DNA of 64,000 nucleotides, from assembly GCA_015057585.1 (NCBI GenBank), contig SVEF01000008.1, positions 62,001 to 126,000 on the forward strand. The letters are read 5' to 3'. The position numbers were made by a program, and so were the translations under genes. The stretch comes from Lachnospiraceae bacterium. GTDB taxonomy: Bacteria > Bacillota > Clostridia > Lachnospirales > Lachnospiraceae. Of this stretch, positions 8,808 to 18,528 are shown in pieces (position 1 is the first letter of the stretch; each line of letters begins with the position of its first letter). The notes beneath the pieces were generated by a model. That model made no database searches and had not been told where the DNA came from. It saw only the letters and a list, made by a program, of their open reading frames with translations.

Positions 8808-10268
8808 ATGGGAAAAACCAAAAGTCCGGCTTCACCGGCGCAAATTTTTAAGATTATGATGATTATGACCTTTGCAGTCGGCGGTGCGTTTTTTATGACA
8901 AACCTTGCTGCAAAAAATATCATGGGAATGCTGACCATCGGTATTTGTCTGACTACCTTCGCAATTGTGGTTCTTTTGATGAAAAAGATGAATGTCGCAA
9001 GGGAAAAGCAGCAGTTCTTTTTAAGTATTGCTCTGGTAGTGCTGGTGTTTTGTATTTCCTTAAACAGCGGGAATTATTACAGCGATGACTTTCCGTTGTT
9101 TCTTGCGGTAATTGCACTTTCCGGTATGTATTTGGAACCGCTGTACCCGATTTATCAGGGAATTTTGGCAGCAGTATTTCTTTTGATTTTATATGTTGTG
9201 CATCCGGAAAAGGCAGACCCGATTTCCCAGTATCTGATGTGTCTGGGGATTATGGTGATTACATCGGTGCTTCTGTATCTTTTGGTAAAGAGAGGCCGAG
9301 CATTTATTGATATCAGTGAACAACGCGCAAAGGAAGCAGAAGAGTTAATTTGCGCCATTAACGTAACCGGCGAAAAACTGCAGGAAAACTGCGAACAGTC
9401 TTCGGAACGTATCGGTGGAATGAGAGAAATCAATTCCAGCCTGGATGGTAATGTGGAAGAACTGAAAAAAGGTTCAGAAGAAATTATGCAGGGTACCAAG
9501 GATGTAGATGCTTCCTGCGAAGCAGTACATGATTGTATCCGCGTAACAGAAAATCAGATTGGTGCATTAAATGAAGAAGTAAAGAAAGTAGAAGTTGTTC
9601 TTGGAGAAAACAAGAGTAATATCCGTGAGATGGATTTCCAAATGGAAAAGGTGAAACGTGAGGTTGCGGATGTAAACAACGTATTTGCGCGTCTGAATGA
9701 GCAGATGGAGCAGATTGCGGCAGTAACAGAGCAGTTAAGCGGCATTGCTACCAGCACAAAGATGCTTGCCCTTAATGCATCGATTGAAGCAGCGAGAGCG
9801 GGAGAACAGGGCAAAGGCTTTGCGGTTGTTGCATCAAAGGTGCAGGATCTTGCACTTGACAGTGGCAATTGTTCGATTCAGGTAGATGAAATCGTGGCGC
9901 TGATGAGAGCACAGATTGCAGAAACCTCCAAGCGCATTGAAGAAAGTACGGTAGCAATCGAGAGTTCCCTTCAGACGCTGTCCGGCCTGGAACAGGGCTT
10001 TGAAGGACTGATTACCCAGTTCACTTCCCTCTATGGAAATATTGAAGAGCAGAACGGTAATATTAAGAATGTGGATGAGATATTCACCCAGTTAAGAGAC
10101 CGCGTGCTTGGAATGGCAGCATATGCGGAAGAAAATCAGGCTACGGTAGAGACGATTGTAAATGCAACACTTGCGTACAGAGATTATGTAGAGCTGATTG
10201 TGGAGGACACCAGACAAATCAGTGAAGTATCGGCAGATATGCTGGCGTCAGTAACCAAAGAAGGATAA
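8808..10268 (+). CDS. Chemoreceptor with polytopic membrane N terminus
   Basis: 486 aa, preceded by AGGAGAAG. Instead of a periplasmic-type sensor it has about six closely spaced hydrophobic helices in residues 10-160, then directly the cytoplasmic coiled-coil signalling domain with the tip [20 protein letters not shown]. No HAMP domain is evident between membrane and signalling parts. Such receptors are thought to respond to membrane state, energy level or membrane-soluble signals; that is general family knowledge and not specific evidence here. It is co-directional with the Cache receptor upstream and ends at a strong bidirectional terminator. The layout resembles the third receptor at 14374-15876. 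Confidence 0.9.
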   Translation: MGKTKSPASPAQIFKIMMIMTFAVGGAFFMTNLAAKNIMGMLTIGICLTTFAIVVLLMKKMNVAREKQQFFLSIALVVLVFCISLNSGNYYSDDFPLFLAVIALSGMYLEPLYPIYQGILAAVFLLILYVVHPEKADPISQYLMCLGIMVITSVLLYLLVKRGRAFIDISEQRAKEAEELICAINVTGEKLQENCEQSSERIGGMREINSSLDGNVEELKKGSEEIMQGTKDVDASCEAVHDCIRVTENQIGALNEEVKKVEVVLGENKSNIREMDFQMEKVKREVADVNNVFARLNEQMEQIAAVTEQLSGIATSTKMLALNASIEAARAGEQGKGFAVVASKVQDLALDSGNCSIQVDEIVALMRAQIAETSKRIEESTVAIESSLQTLSGLEQGFEGLITQFTSLYGNIEEQNGNIKNVDEIFTQLRDRVLGMAAYAEENQATVETIVNATLAYRDYVELIVEDTRQISEVSADMLASVTKEG

Positions 10269-10286
10269 AAAGAAAAAAGCAATAAG

Positions 10287-10317
10287 AAAGCCCGGCAGGT
10301 GACGCCGGGCTTTTTAC
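10287..10317. terminator. Bidirectional terminator between convergent genes
   Basis: 10-bp perfect stem AAAGCCCGGC/GCCGGGCTTT, followed by T on the plus strand and preceded by an A-rich run that gives T on the minus strand. It separates the chemoreceptor from the ABC ATPase. Confidence 0.88.
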
Positions 10318-10325
10318 ATCAGAAC

Positions 10326-11156
10326 CTATAAAACTTTCGACAGGAATTCTTTTAAACGCGGATTTTTCGGATTGCCGAAAAACTCCTCCGGAGCGGCACA
10401 TTCCAAAATCTGTCCCTCGTCGATAAAAAGGACTTTATTTGCAACCTCTCTTGCAAAGCCCATTTCGTGGGTAACAATAATCATGGTCATACCTTCATTT
10501 GCGAGCTGCTTCATTAAATCGAGTACTTCACCAACCATTTCCGGGTCCAGTGCGGAAGTCGGCTCGTCAAACAGGATGACATCCGGCTTCATGGCAAGAG
10601 CACGTACAATGGCAATACGCTGCTTTTGTCCACCGGAGAGTGTAGAAGGGTAGACATCAGCCTTATCCCTTAAACCGATACGGTCAAGGAGGGCAAGAGC
10701 CTCTTCTTTTGCCTCTGCCCTGATGGAAGCCTTTGTTGCGGTAACCGGAAGAAGAGCCTGTTTTTTTTCTGCCTTGCGGAAGAGATTTGCAAGTGCGGTT
10801 TTGCGGTTGTTACGCTTTGCTTTCTTTAAATCCTGCGTACGCACCAGAACAGGTGCCAGCATGATATTCTGGAGCACGGTTTTATTGTTGAACAGGTTAA
10901 AGTGCTGGAATACCATGCCCATGCGTCTTCTGTGAATGTTGATATCTACTTTGAAGTCAGCAATATCCACACCACCGAAAATAATCTGTCCGCCGGTCGG
11001 GTCTTCCATACAGTTTAAGCAACGTAAAAAGGTGCTTTTTCCGGAGCCGGAAGGACCGATGACACACATGATGTCGCCCTTTTCGATATGAATGCTGATG
11101 CCGTTTAGGACTTTGGTTTCGCCGAAGTGTTTTTCTAAATTAATGACGTCGATCAC
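10326..11156 (-). CDS. Amino-acid ABC transporter ATP-binding protein with an internal insertion
   Basis: 276 aa; GlnQ/HisP-type ATPase with Walker [10 protein letters not shown] (residues 34-42), the Q-loop VFQHFNLF, signature LSGGQKQR, and Walker [14 protein letters not shown]. Typical members are about 240-250 aa. The excess is a lysine/alanine-rich stretch at about residues 110-147 (it includes [16 protein letters not shown]), placed between the Q-loop and the signature motif, in the helical subdomain that touches the permease. The gene overlaps the permease gene by 17 nt, so translation is coupled. The ATPase powers import of a polar or basic amino acid; the predicted arginine-type control upstream points to basic amino acids, as inference only. 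Confidence 0.93.
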   Translation of the reverse strand: MIDVINLEKHFGETKVLNGISIHIEKGDIMCVIGPSGSGKSTFLRCLNCMEDPTGGQIIFGGVDIADFKVDINIHRRRMGMVFQHFNLFNNKTVLQNIMLAPVLVRTQDLKKAKRNNRKTALANLFRKAEKKQALLPVTATKASIRAEAKEEALALLDRIGLRDKADVYPSTLSGGQKQRIAIVRALAMKPDVILFDEPTSALDPEMVGEVLDLMKQLANEGMTMIIVTHEMGFAREVANKVLFIDEGQILECAAPEEFFGNPKNPRLKEFLSKVL

Positions 11157-11850
11157 TCTTTCTCAAGCTCCTTTCCATGTATTTGATGCCCATACTGATG
11201 AGCAGTACCAGAACAATATAAATCAATGCCATGGCAAGGTAAGGTACCATGAACTCATAGCTGTTACTTCCGATGGAATTAAATGCCTTGTAAAGGTCGG
11301 TGGCACCGACAAAACTTACAACGGAGGTCTCCTTAATCAGGGCAACAAATTCATTGCCGAGAGTCGGCAGAATGTTTTTGATGGCCTGCGGAATGACAAT
11401 ACGTACCATGGTGGTCCAGAAACTAAGACCAACTGCACGCCCGGCTTCCATTTGACCGTGGTCCACGGAGAGAATTCCGCTTCGCATGATTTCCGATATG
11501 TAAGCGCCACTGTTTAAACCAAAGACCAGAATCGATACATTCAGTCCGGTAATTCGTATTCCCATAAGCGGAAACAGTACATAGTAGAAAATCAGCAGCT
11601 GCACAACAATCGGTGTTCCGCGGAATGCACCGACATAAAAGGCTGCAATGCCATTTAAGATACGCGGCAGAATTTTATACTTTGGAAGCACGCGCACAAT
11701 GGCGATGATGGTACCGATGAAGATACCGATGATTAAACCTAAAACGGCAATAAGGAGGGTGTTTTGCAACCCCTCCAATACCTTTACATAGCCATCCTGG
11801 TTTATTAAAATGTCAATAAATTTGTCAATCTTACGACTAAAATCTCCCAT
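11140..11850 (-). CDS. Amino-acid ABC transporter permease (HisM family)
   Basis: 236 aa with about five membrane helices and a conserved coupling loop: [13 protein letters not shown] followed by the [12 protein letters not shown] stretch, diagnostic for the polar amino-acid permease family. It probably forms a homodimer, since only one permease gene is present. It lies between the ATPase (17-nt overlap) and the binding protein (15 nt away), all on the minus strand, giving a complete importer operon in the order binding protein, permease, ATPase. Confidence 0.93.
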   Translation of the reverse strand: MGDFSRKIDKFIDILINQDGYVKVLEGLQNTLLIAVLGLIIGIFIGTIIAIVRVLPKYKILPRILNGIAAFYVGAFRGTPIVVQLLIFYYVLFPLMGIRITGLNVSILVFGLNSGAYISEIMRSGILSVDHGQMEAGRAVGLSFWTTMVRIVIPQAIKNILPTLGNEFVALIKETSVVSFVGATDLYKAFNSIGSNSYEFMVPYLAMALIYIVLVLLISMGIKYMERSLRKSDRRH

Positions 11851-11865
11851 ATGACCTCTTTCTGA

Positions 11866-12711
11866 TTACTGCATCTCATTGATTGCGTCTGTAATACGCT
11901 TTGCAGGATCGGAATCAATTATAACATAATCTACGTTTCCGTTCAACATATCCTGTACTGCTAAAGAACCATTTTTATAAGCAATGCATTTTACAGGGAA
12001 ACCTGCGAAATCCCAATCAGCATAGCCTTCTACATAGAGCTGGCCGGTGGTGCCGTTCTGAACACCGATTTTTGTGTTTTCCTCTTTTGCATTTAAGATG
12101 GCTTCTACGTCAGCTGCTGTTTTGCAAGCGTCAAATTCGGTACAATCGCTCTTTACAATAATCTTCTGGGAAGCCTTGTAGTAAGGAGTAGAGAAGGTAA
12201 CATACTCTAAACGGTCTTCACTTACGGTAAGACCTGCCATGGCAATATCACATTTCTGCTGGCCGACTGCCAGGCATACGGAATCGAAATCCATATTTAC
12301 GATAACAAGCTCTTTGCCGAGGTACTCAGCAAGCTTTGCCGCGATTTCCATGTCAATACCGTAGTAATAAGCGCCTTCCATGTATTCAAACGGAGCGAAT
12401 TCTGCGTTTGTGGCAACTACCAGCTGATTTTTGCCTGGATCCTCTGTTGCAGAAGTGACCGGTGTCGGTGTGCCGTCGCCGAAGTACTTGTTACAGATTT
12501 CTTCGAAGGTACCGTCTTCCATAATCTTTGCAATGAAGGCATTTACGGAAGTTAATAATTCCGGCTGTGTTTTATCAACACCAAACGCATAATCTTCGCT
12601 TGTTAATTCGATATCGATAACCTTTGCGGTTAATTTGGAAGAACCGCCGCATGCTGCGAAGGTACTGAGTGTGAGTATAACTGCTGCAAATAATGCTACT
12701 AATTTTTTCAT
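11866..12711 (-). CDS. Amino-acid-binding lipoprotein, apparently circularly permuted
   Basis: 281 aa with a lipoprotein signal (FAAC, lipidated Cys21). Residues about 97-281 match the family-3 solute-binding fold from its usual beginning (QLVVATNAEFAPFEY) through GIDMEIAAKL, CDIAMAGLTVSEDR, the GVQNGTTGQ hinge block and DYVIIDSDPAKRITDAI. The segment that normally closes the fold, of the form TSEDYAFGVDK then DGTFEEICNKYFGDG, is instead found at residues about 30-80, right after the signal peptide, joined by a Thr/Pro linker. The protein stops exactly where that segment would be expected. This is a circular permutation rather than a truncation. Its role is to deliver an amino acid to the permease and ATPase encoded downstream. 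Confidence 0.9.
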   Translation of the reverse strand: MKKLVALFAAVILTLSTFAACGGSSKLTAKVIDIELTSEDYAFGVDKTQPELLTSVNAFIAKIMEDGTFEEICNKYFGDGTPTPVTSATEDPGKNQLVVATNAEFAPFEYMEGAYYYGIDMEIAAKLAEYLGKELVIVNMDFDSVCLAVGQQKCDIAMAGLTVSEDRLEYVTFSTPYYKASQKIIVKSDCTEFDACKTAADVEAILNAKEENTKIGVQNGTTGQLYVEGYADWDFAGFPVKCIAYKNGSLAVQDMLNGNVDYVIIDSDPAKRITDAINEMQ

Positions 12712-12758
12712 GATAGACTCTCCTTTTTTGTTTAAAATGTATTTTTATTCGTTGTTTG

Positions 12759-12792
12759 TGCATAATATACCACTACATTGCATAAAAATCAA
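12759..12792 (-). promoter_or_regulatory. Promoter of the ABC importer with overlapping TGCATAA repeats
   Basis: On the minus strand: TTGATT (12787-12792), 17-bp spacer, TATATT (12764-12769). Two direct TGCATAA repeats (12759-12765 and 12779-12785 on the plus strand), 20 bp apart, sit on the -10 and next to the -35. The second is part of TTGCATAAAAATCAA, resembling a degenerate ARG box. Two boxes on one DNA face over a promoter fit ArgR-type repression, but this is inference. Confidence 0.55.
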
Positions 12793-12946
12793 CCCCTTTT
12801 TTGAAAAAAATACAAAAAAGATGAATTTTATGCATGAGATGTGAAATTATACATTAAATTAGAAACTGATTGACGAAATAACAGAAGATGTAATAAAATT
12901 AACTATGTATGGGGTAAGAATAAGTGACAGGTACAGGAGGCACATC

Positions 12947-14353
12947 ATGGGTGGTTTTTTTGCAGTTGCATCTAAGGAATCCTGCGTTATGGATTTGTTT
13001 TTTGGAACCGACTATCATTCTCATTTGGGAACCAGAAGAGGTGGTATGGTCGTCTATGGAAAGGCTGGGTTTAACCGTGCCATCCATAATATTGAAAATT
13101 CTCCGTTTCGGACGAAGTTTGAACGGGACGTGGATGAAATGGAAGGAAATATCGGACTGGGTTCCATCTCTGATTTTGAGCCTCAGCCACTCAGAGTATT
13201 TTCCCATCTCGGAAGTTTCGCAGTCTGTACGGTTGGAAAAATAAATAATATGGATGCACTGGTGAAAGAGTGTTTTGAACTTGGACATACTCATTTTCTC
13301 GAGATGAGTGGGGGTGCCCTTAACCAGACAGAGGTGGTAGCCGCACTCATTAATCAGAAGGAGAACATTTTAGATGGCTTAAAGAACGTGCAGGAAAAGG
13401 TGGAAGGATCCATGACGGTGCTTTTGATGACGCCGGAAGGAATTTATGCTTCCAGAGACCGTTTGGGCCGTACCCCTGTGATTGTAGGAAAGAAGAGCAA
13501 TGCATTTTGCGTTTCGTTTGAAAGTTTTGCTTATTTGAATCTCGGATATGAAGATTATAAAGAACTGGGTCCGGGAGAAATCGTCTATGTGACCCCGGAA
13601 GAAGTGGTACAGTTAAAGGAACCGGGGGAGGAAATGAAAATCTGCTCCTTCCTCTGGGTATACTACGGATATCCAACCTCCTGCTATGAAGGAGTAAATG
13701 TAGAGAGCATGCGTTATGAGTGCGGACGGATGCTTGCGAGGAGAGATGACGTGCAGCCGGATGTGGTAGCCGGTGTTCCGGATTCGGGCGTACCGCATGC
13801 CATTGGATATTCGAATGAATCCGGCATACCGTTTGCCAGACCGTTTATCAAATACACACCGACCTGGCCGCGCTCCTTTATGCCGACCAGTCAGGAACAG
13901 CGCAGTCTGATTGCAAGGATGAAGCTGATTCCGGTACATGACCTGATTCAGGACAAAAAACTGCTGATGATTGATGACTCGATTGTCCGCGGTACACAGC
14001 TTAGGGAAACAACCGAATTTTTATATCAGAGCGGGGCAAAAGAGGTACATATCCGTCCGGCATGCCCGCCATTATTATTCGGATGTAAATATTTAAATTT
14101 CTCCCGTTCTTCTTCGGAGATGGATTTGATTACGAGAAGAATCATACAGAGAAGAGAAGGGGACAATGTTTCGGAGGAGGTTCTTAGGGACTATGCAAAT
14201 CCGGACAGTGAAAATTACAAGGCAATGGTAGAGGAAATCCGCAAGGAGTTGAATTTCACTTCGCTGAAGTTCCACCGGCTGGATGACATGGTAGAATCCA
14301 TTGGCGTTTCGCCGTGTAAACTCTGTACGTATTGCTGGAGTGGAAAAGAATAA
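12947..14353 (+). CDS. Amidophosphoribosyltransferase-like protein lacking the glutaminase cysteine
   Basis: Start chosen at 12947, with ACAGGAGG 7-8 nt upstream; the in-frame ATG at 12905 has no such site. The 468-aa protein follows the PurF architecture: an N-terminal nucleophile-hydrolase domain and a C-terminal phosphoribosyltransferase domain with the PRPP loop [13 protein letters not shown] (Asp343, Asp344). PurF needs Cys as its first mature residue; here the protein starts MGGFFAVAS, with Gly in that place, so glutamine hydrolysis as in PurF is not expected. Cysteines in [14 protein letters not shown] and the C-terminal CKLCTYC could hold the iron-sulfur cluster found in Bacillus-type PurF. 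It might use ammonia or another partner. It precedes a chemoreceptor gene, not purine genes. It may be a paralogue with a separate role. Confidence 0.85.
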   Translation: MGGFFAVASKESCVMDLFFGTDYHSHLGTRRGGMVVYGKAGFNRAIHNIENSPFRTKFERDVDEMEGNIGLGSISDFEPQPLRVFSHLGSFAVCTVGKINNMDALVKECFELGHTHFLEMSGGALNQTEVVAALINQKENILDGLKNVQEKVEGSMTVLLMTPEGIYASRDRLGRTPVIVGKKSNAFCVSFESFAYLNLGYEDYKELGPGEIVYVTPEEVVQLKEPGEEMKICSFLWVYYGYPTSCYEGVNVESMRYECGRMLARRDDVQPDVVAGVPDSGVPHAIGYSNESGIPFARPFIKYTPTWPRSFMPTSQEQRSLIARMKLIPVHDLIQDKKLLMIDDSIVRGTQLRETTEFLYQSGAKEVHIRPACPPLLFGCKYLNFSRSSSEMDLITRRIIQRREGDNVSEEVLRDYANPDSENYKAMVEEIRKELNFTSLKFHRLDDMVESIGVSPCKLCTYCWSGKE

Positions 14354-14373
14354 ACAAAAGAAAGGAATTGCTC

Positions 14374-15876
14374 ATGAACGAAAAAAAATATTTATATGCA
14401 GACAGGTTGGAACAGATTAAAAAGATTAACCGGTTTCTTGCTATCGGTATCCTGGTATTTTGTGTAGTAACGATTGCCATCGTAACCGGGTCCTGTATTA
14501 ATGGATACCGTACATGGACGTATTGGGGAGTTTTATTTGCCCTGATGTTGGGACTGAATGTAACCGACTTTGTGTTACTGAAAAAGTCGAAAGAAGGAAA
14601 AATTAACCGGTACATAGCATTTGCCGGCATGATGATTATTACTTTTTTGATTGTCTGGTCTTATAATTCAGACTATATGCGTTTTATGGCGCTGATTCCG
14701 TTTGTCGGAACCATTATGTACTATGATGTAAAGTTTTCGGCGATGGCTGCAATTTCGGTTACGGCAATTAACTTTGTTACCATGTTTATCCGTGTGTATC
14801 TGATGAAGCAGTTTACCGGCGGCGATGCTACCAATAAACTGACTTCCTGTATTGTGGTTGCGGTGTTAATGTTCATTGTTTGGTATACCACAATGATCGG
14901 ACGGAAATTTAACAAGGACTCCATGAACCAGATGAAGGACGATGCGGCGAAGCAGAAGGAACTGGTGGATGACGTACTTACCATTGCGGAAGAAGTCAGA
15001 CGCGGCACAGAAAATGCCATGGGAATCGTAAATGATTTAAAGGACTCCGCAGAGGTGGTGCAGCATTCCGTAGGTGATATCAGTGAAAGCACTAATCTGA
15101 CGGCAGAAAATATTCAGACACAGACCGTAATGACTCAAAACATCCAGGAGAACATAGAGCAGACGGTAAAGCGTTCCGAGCACATGGTGCAGATGGCACA
15201 GCGTTCGGGCGAATTAAACGCAAGTAATGTTGTTATGGTGAGTGAGTTAAAGAAGCAGGCAGATGTTTTGGCTGAGACAAACAGCCAGGTGGCAGAGTCT
15301 ATGAAACTGTTGCAGGAAAACGTAGTGAATGTAAAGAAAATTACACAGACGATTTTCGCGATTTCCTCCCAGACGAATCTTCTTGCACTCAATGCTTCCA
15401 TTGAAAGTGCAAGAGCAGGGGAAGCAGGTCGTGGTTTTGCAGTCGTTGCGGATGAAATCCGTGGACTTTCTGAAAAAACCAGAACGGAAACAGAAAACAT
15501 CGCAAGAATATTAGAAGAATTAAACCAGAACGCAAACCAGACTGCGGAAGCGGTGGCAAAATCGGTAGAGGCAACCGAAGAACAGGACCGCATGATTGGC
15601 AGCGTGGCAGAGCAGATTGATGAAATGAACCGTAATGTAAATGAACTGGTGACAGATATTTCGGAAATTGATACCATGTTAGAGAGCCTGTCTGCAGCAA
15701 ATAACCAGATTGTAGATAATATCATGCAGTTATCTGCAACAACGGAAGAAGTGACCGCGGCAGCACAGCAGTCAACGGAAATTACAGAAAAGAACCTGAA
15801 TAATTCTCTGGAAGCACAGCAGTTGCTGACGGGAGTTCTTACGGTTTCCCACAAGATGGACAAGTACATCGGGTAA
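14374..15876 (+). CDS. Chemoreceptor with polytopic membrane N terminus
   Basis: Start chosen at 14374, with AAAGGA upstream; an earlier in-frame ATG at 14332 would overlap the PurF-like gene and has no binding site. The 500-aa product has about six hydrophobic helices in residues 20-185, then a cytoplasmic coiled-coil domain with the conserved tip [20 protein letters not shown]. No extracytoplasmic ligand domain and no clear HAMP domain are visible. Architecture is like the receptor at 8808-10268, so the two may sense related membrane or cytoplasmic cues. It lies 20 nt after the PurF-like gene and ends at a terminator, suggesting a two-gene unit. Confidence 0.9.
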   Translation: MNEKKYLYADRLEQIKKINRFLAIGILVFCVVTIAIVTGSCINGYRTWTYWGVLFALMLGLNVTDFVLLKKSKEGKINRYIAFAGMMIITFLIVWSYNSDYMRFMALIPFVGTIMYYDVKFSAMAAISVTAINFVTMFIRVYLMKQFTGGDATNKLTSCIVVAVLMFIVWYTTMIGRKFNKDSMNQMKDDAAKQKELVDDVLTIAEEVRRGTENAMGIVNDLKDSAEVVQHSVGDISESTNLTAENIQTQTVMTQNIQENIEQTVKRSEHMVQMAQRSGELNASNVVMVSELKKQADVLAETNSQVAESMKLLQENVVNVKKITQTIFAISSQTNLLALNASIESARAGEAGRGFAVVADEIRGLSEKTRTETENIARILEELNQNANQTAEAVAKSVEATEEQDRMIGSVAEQIDEMNRNVNELVTDISEIDTMLESLSAANNQIVDNIMQLSATTEEVTAAAQQSTEITEKNLNNSLEAQQLLTGVLTVSHKMDKYIG

Positions 15877-15891
15877 CTGAATGCAAAAGAG

Positions 15892-15923
15892 GAGGGCGTT
15901 TTGAATATCGGACGCCCTTTTTT
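15892..15923 (+). terminator. Terminator after the third chemoreceptor
   Basis: GGGCGT/ACGCCC stem with a 12-nt loop and a run of six T. Confidence 0.8.
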
Positions 15924-15957
15924 GAGTTTATATAGAATATAGTAAGGTGGGAATAAA

Positions 15958-18495
15958 ATGGAGCAATATAAAGTGACCGGTATGAGTTGTGCAGCATGTA
16001 GTGCCAGAGTGGAAAAAGCAGTGGCAAAGGTAGAAGGAGTGACCGCTTGTTCGGTGAGTTTGCTGACAAACTCTATGGGAGTAGAGGGAACGGCAAAAGC
16101 AGAAGATATTATAAAGGCAGTGGAAGATGCCGGTTATGGAGCAGTGAAAAAAGGAGCAGAAACATCCCGGATGAAGGAAACAGACGGTAATGTTCCGGCA
16201 GAGGATGCGCTTGCAGATAAAGAGACTCCGCTGTTAAAAAAACGGCTGCTGTCTTCCGTCGGATTTCTTGCAGTGCTGATGTATCTGTCCATGGGACATG
16301 TGATGTGGGGGTGGCCGTTGCCGGAAATACTTGCAAAGAACCCGATGGCAATCGGACTGCTACAGTTACTTCTGACGATTACTGTCATGGTGATTAACCG
16401 GAAGTTCTTTACGAGCGGATGTAAAAGTCTGCTTCATGGAGCTCCGAATATGGATACGCTGGTGGCACTTGGTTCCGGAGCGGCATTTGTATACAGTACG
16501 TATGCATTATTTGCCATGTCGTATGCCTTGCTGGATGCGGATTACATGGCGGCACATCATTACCTGCATGAACTGTATTTTGAGTCGGCAGCCATGATTC
16601 TGACTTTGATTACGGTTGGCAAGATGTTAGAGGCCCGTTCCAAAGGAAAGACGACGGATGCCTTAAAAGGGCTGATGAAACTGGCACCAAAGACTGCGGT
16701 TGTCGAGCGGGACGGGGCAGAACAGACGGTTCCGGTAGAGCAGGTAAAAAAAGGAGATATTTTTATTGTCCGTCCGGGAGAACAGATTCCGGTGGACGGA
16801 TTTGTAGCAGAAGGACACAGTGCGGTGAATGAATCAGCATTGACCGGAGAAAGCATACCTGCAGAGAAAGAACCCGGAGATCCGGTTTCTGCAGCGACAA
16901 TGAACACCTTCGGGTTCTTAAAGTGTGAGGCAGTAAGAGTTGGGGAAGATACGACACTTTCTCAGATTATTAAAATGGTGAGCGACGCGGCGGCAACGAA
17001 GGCGCCGATTGCAAAAATTGCGGACAAGGTGTCCGGAGTATTTGTTCCGGTGGTAATTTCGATTGCAGTGGTAGCAACCGTAGCCTGGCTGCTTGCAGGG
17101 GAAACGGTTGGTTTTGCCCTGGCGAGAGGTATTTCCGTATTGGTCATCAGTTGTCCGTGTGCTCTGGGACTTGCGACTCCGGTTGCCATTATGGTAGGAA
17201 ACGGAGTTGGGGCTAAAAACGGAATTTTATTTAAAACGGCAGTGTCTTTGGAACAGATGGGGAAGGTACAGATTGCGGCACTGGATAAGACAGGCACCAT
17301 CACAAAAGGGGAACCACAGGTGACGGATGTATTACCGGCAGAAGGGGTGACAGAAGATACCTTGCTGGCATATGCAGGAGCGCTGGAGCAAAAGAGTGAG
17401 CATCCGCTTGCAAAGGCGGTATTAGCCTATGCTGAAGGAAAAGAACTGTGCAATGTCAAAGTGGAGCAGTTTGAAATTCTGCCGGGAAACGGTCTGAAAG
17501 GAAAAACCGAAGAAGGAATGCTGTTTGGCGGAAATGAGGTTTTGATCCGGGAACAGGCTGAAGTAACAGAAGAACTTTTAAGCAGAACAGAACAACTGGC
17601 ACAGGAAGGAAAAACGCCGCTTTATTTTGCACTGGAGGGGAAACTTCTGGGCGTGATTGCGGTGGCAGATGTCATAAAGGAAGACAGCGCCGAAGCAATT
17701 TCGGAACTGAAACAGATGGGAATCCGTGTAGTAATGCTGACGGGGGACAACGAGAAGACCGCCCGTGCCATCGGATCGCAGGCCGGTGTGGATGAAGTCA
17801 TCGCCGGCGTTTTGCCGGAGGGAAAGGAACGTGTCATCCGGGAATTAAAGCAGCAGGGCAGAGTGGCCATGGTCGGAGACGGAATCAATGATGCACCGGC
17901 GCTGACACAGGCGGATGTCGGAATCGCCATCGGAGCAGGTACGGATGTGGCGATTGATGCGGCAGATGTGGTGCTTATGAAAAACAGCGTAAGAGATGTG
18001 CCGGCAGCTATCCGGTTAAGCCGGGCGACACTGCGTAATATCCATCAGAATCTGTTTTGGGCGTTTTTTTATAACAGTGTCGGAATTCCGTTGGCAGCAG
18101 GCGTTTTTATTCCGGCGTTTGACTGGCAGTTAAACCCGATGTTCGGTGCAGCCGCAATGAGTTTGTCGAGCTTTTGTGTTGTAACAAATGCCTTGCGTCT
18201 GAACCTTGTTCGGGTATATAATGAAAGGAAAGACAAAAAAGAAAAAACGGCGGTTGAAACCATGCCGCTTAAGGAGGATAAAACCATGAAAAAGACGATG
18301 AAGATTGAGGGTATGATGTGTGGCCATTGTGAAGCAAGGGTAAAGAAAACACTGGAAGCAATTGAGGGTGTAGTATCTGCAGAAGTGAGTCATACAGAGG
18401 GGTGTGCAGTGGTGACATTAAGTGAACCGATTGCAGACGAGGTGCTCAAAAAAGCAGTGGAAGATCAGGACTATCCGGTGATTTCCATTCAGTAA
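15958..18495 (+). CDS. copA: Copper-exporting P1B-type ATPase with fused C-terminal CopZ-like domain
   Basis: 845 aa. An N-terminal heavy-metal domain carries MSCAACS (Cys11, Cys14). Membrane helices follow, with the phosphatase loop TGES, the transmembrane metal site CPC (Cys399, Cys401), the phosphorylation site DKTGT (Asp443), and the hinge GDGINDAP. After the last membrane helices and a short charged linker, a second heavy-metal domain (residues 777-845, MMCGHCE with Cys788 and Cys791) is fused in frame. The CPC motif and CxxC domains indicate Cu(I) export. The C-terminal domain has its own ribosome binding site and ATG within the gene (see 18286), suggesting a former separate copZ or dual expression. 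No CsoR or CopY gene is adjacent. Confidence 0.95.
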   Translation: MEQYKVTGMSCAACSARVEKAVAKVEGVTACSVSLLTNSMGVEGTAKAEDIIKAVEDAGYGAVKKGAETSRMKETDGNVPAEDALADKETPLLKKRLLSSVGFLAVLMYLSMGHVMWGWPLPEILAKNPMAIGLLQLLLTITVMVINRKFFTSGCKSLLHGAPNMDTLVALGSGAAFVYSTYALFAMSYALLDADYMAAHHYLHELYFESAAMILTLITVGKMLEARSKGKTTDALKGLMKLAPKTAVVERDGAEQTVPVEQVKKGDIFIVRPGEQIPVDGFVAEGHSAVNESALTGESIPAEKEPGDPVSAATMNTFGFLKCEAVRVGEDTTLSQIIKMVSDAAATKAPIAKIADKVSGVFVPVVISIAVVATVAWLLAGETVGFALARGISVLVISCPCALGLATPVAIMVGNGVGAKNGILFKTAVSLEQMGKVQIAALDKTGTITKGEPQVTDVLPAEGVTEDTLLAYAGALEQKSEHPLAKAVLAYAEGKELCNVKVEQFEILPGNGLKGKTEEGMLFGGNEVLIREQAEVTEELLSRTEQLAQEGKTPLYFALEGKLLGVIAVADVIKEDSAEAISELKQMGIRVVMLTGDNEKTARAIGSQAGVDEVIAGVLPEGKERVIRELKQQGRVAMVGDGINDAPALTQADVGIAIGAGTDVAIDAADVVLMKNSVRDVPAAIRLSRATLRNIHQNLFWAFFYNSVGIPLAAGVFIPAFDWQLNPMFGAAAMSLSSFCVVTNALRLNLVRVYNERKDKKEKTAVETMPLKEDKTMKKTMKIEGMMCGHCEARVKKTLEAIEGVVSAEVSHTEGCAVVTLSEPIADEVLKKAVEDQDYPVISIQ
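18286..18495 (+). CDS. Possible internally initiated CopZ-like copper chaperone
   Basis: Within and in frame with copA, AAGGAGG at 18271-18277 stands 8 nt before ATG 18286. Translation from here gives a free 69-aa heavy-metal-associated domain with MMCGHC, the size and motif of CopZ, which carries Cu(I) to CopA. This is one of the best ribosome binding sites in this part of the window and has no role in making full-length CopA. Either it is a relic of a separate copZ gene that fused to copA by loss of a stop, or both a fusion and a free chaperone are made. Only the sequence signals are seen; expression is inferred. Confidence 0.55.
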   Translation: MKKTMKIEGMMCGHCEARVKKTLEAIEGVVSAEVSHTEGCAVVTLSEPIADEVLKKAVEDQDYPVISIQ

Positions 18496-18528
18496 TCGGG
18501 AGAGGAACGGACAAAGGAGAAGAGTGAA

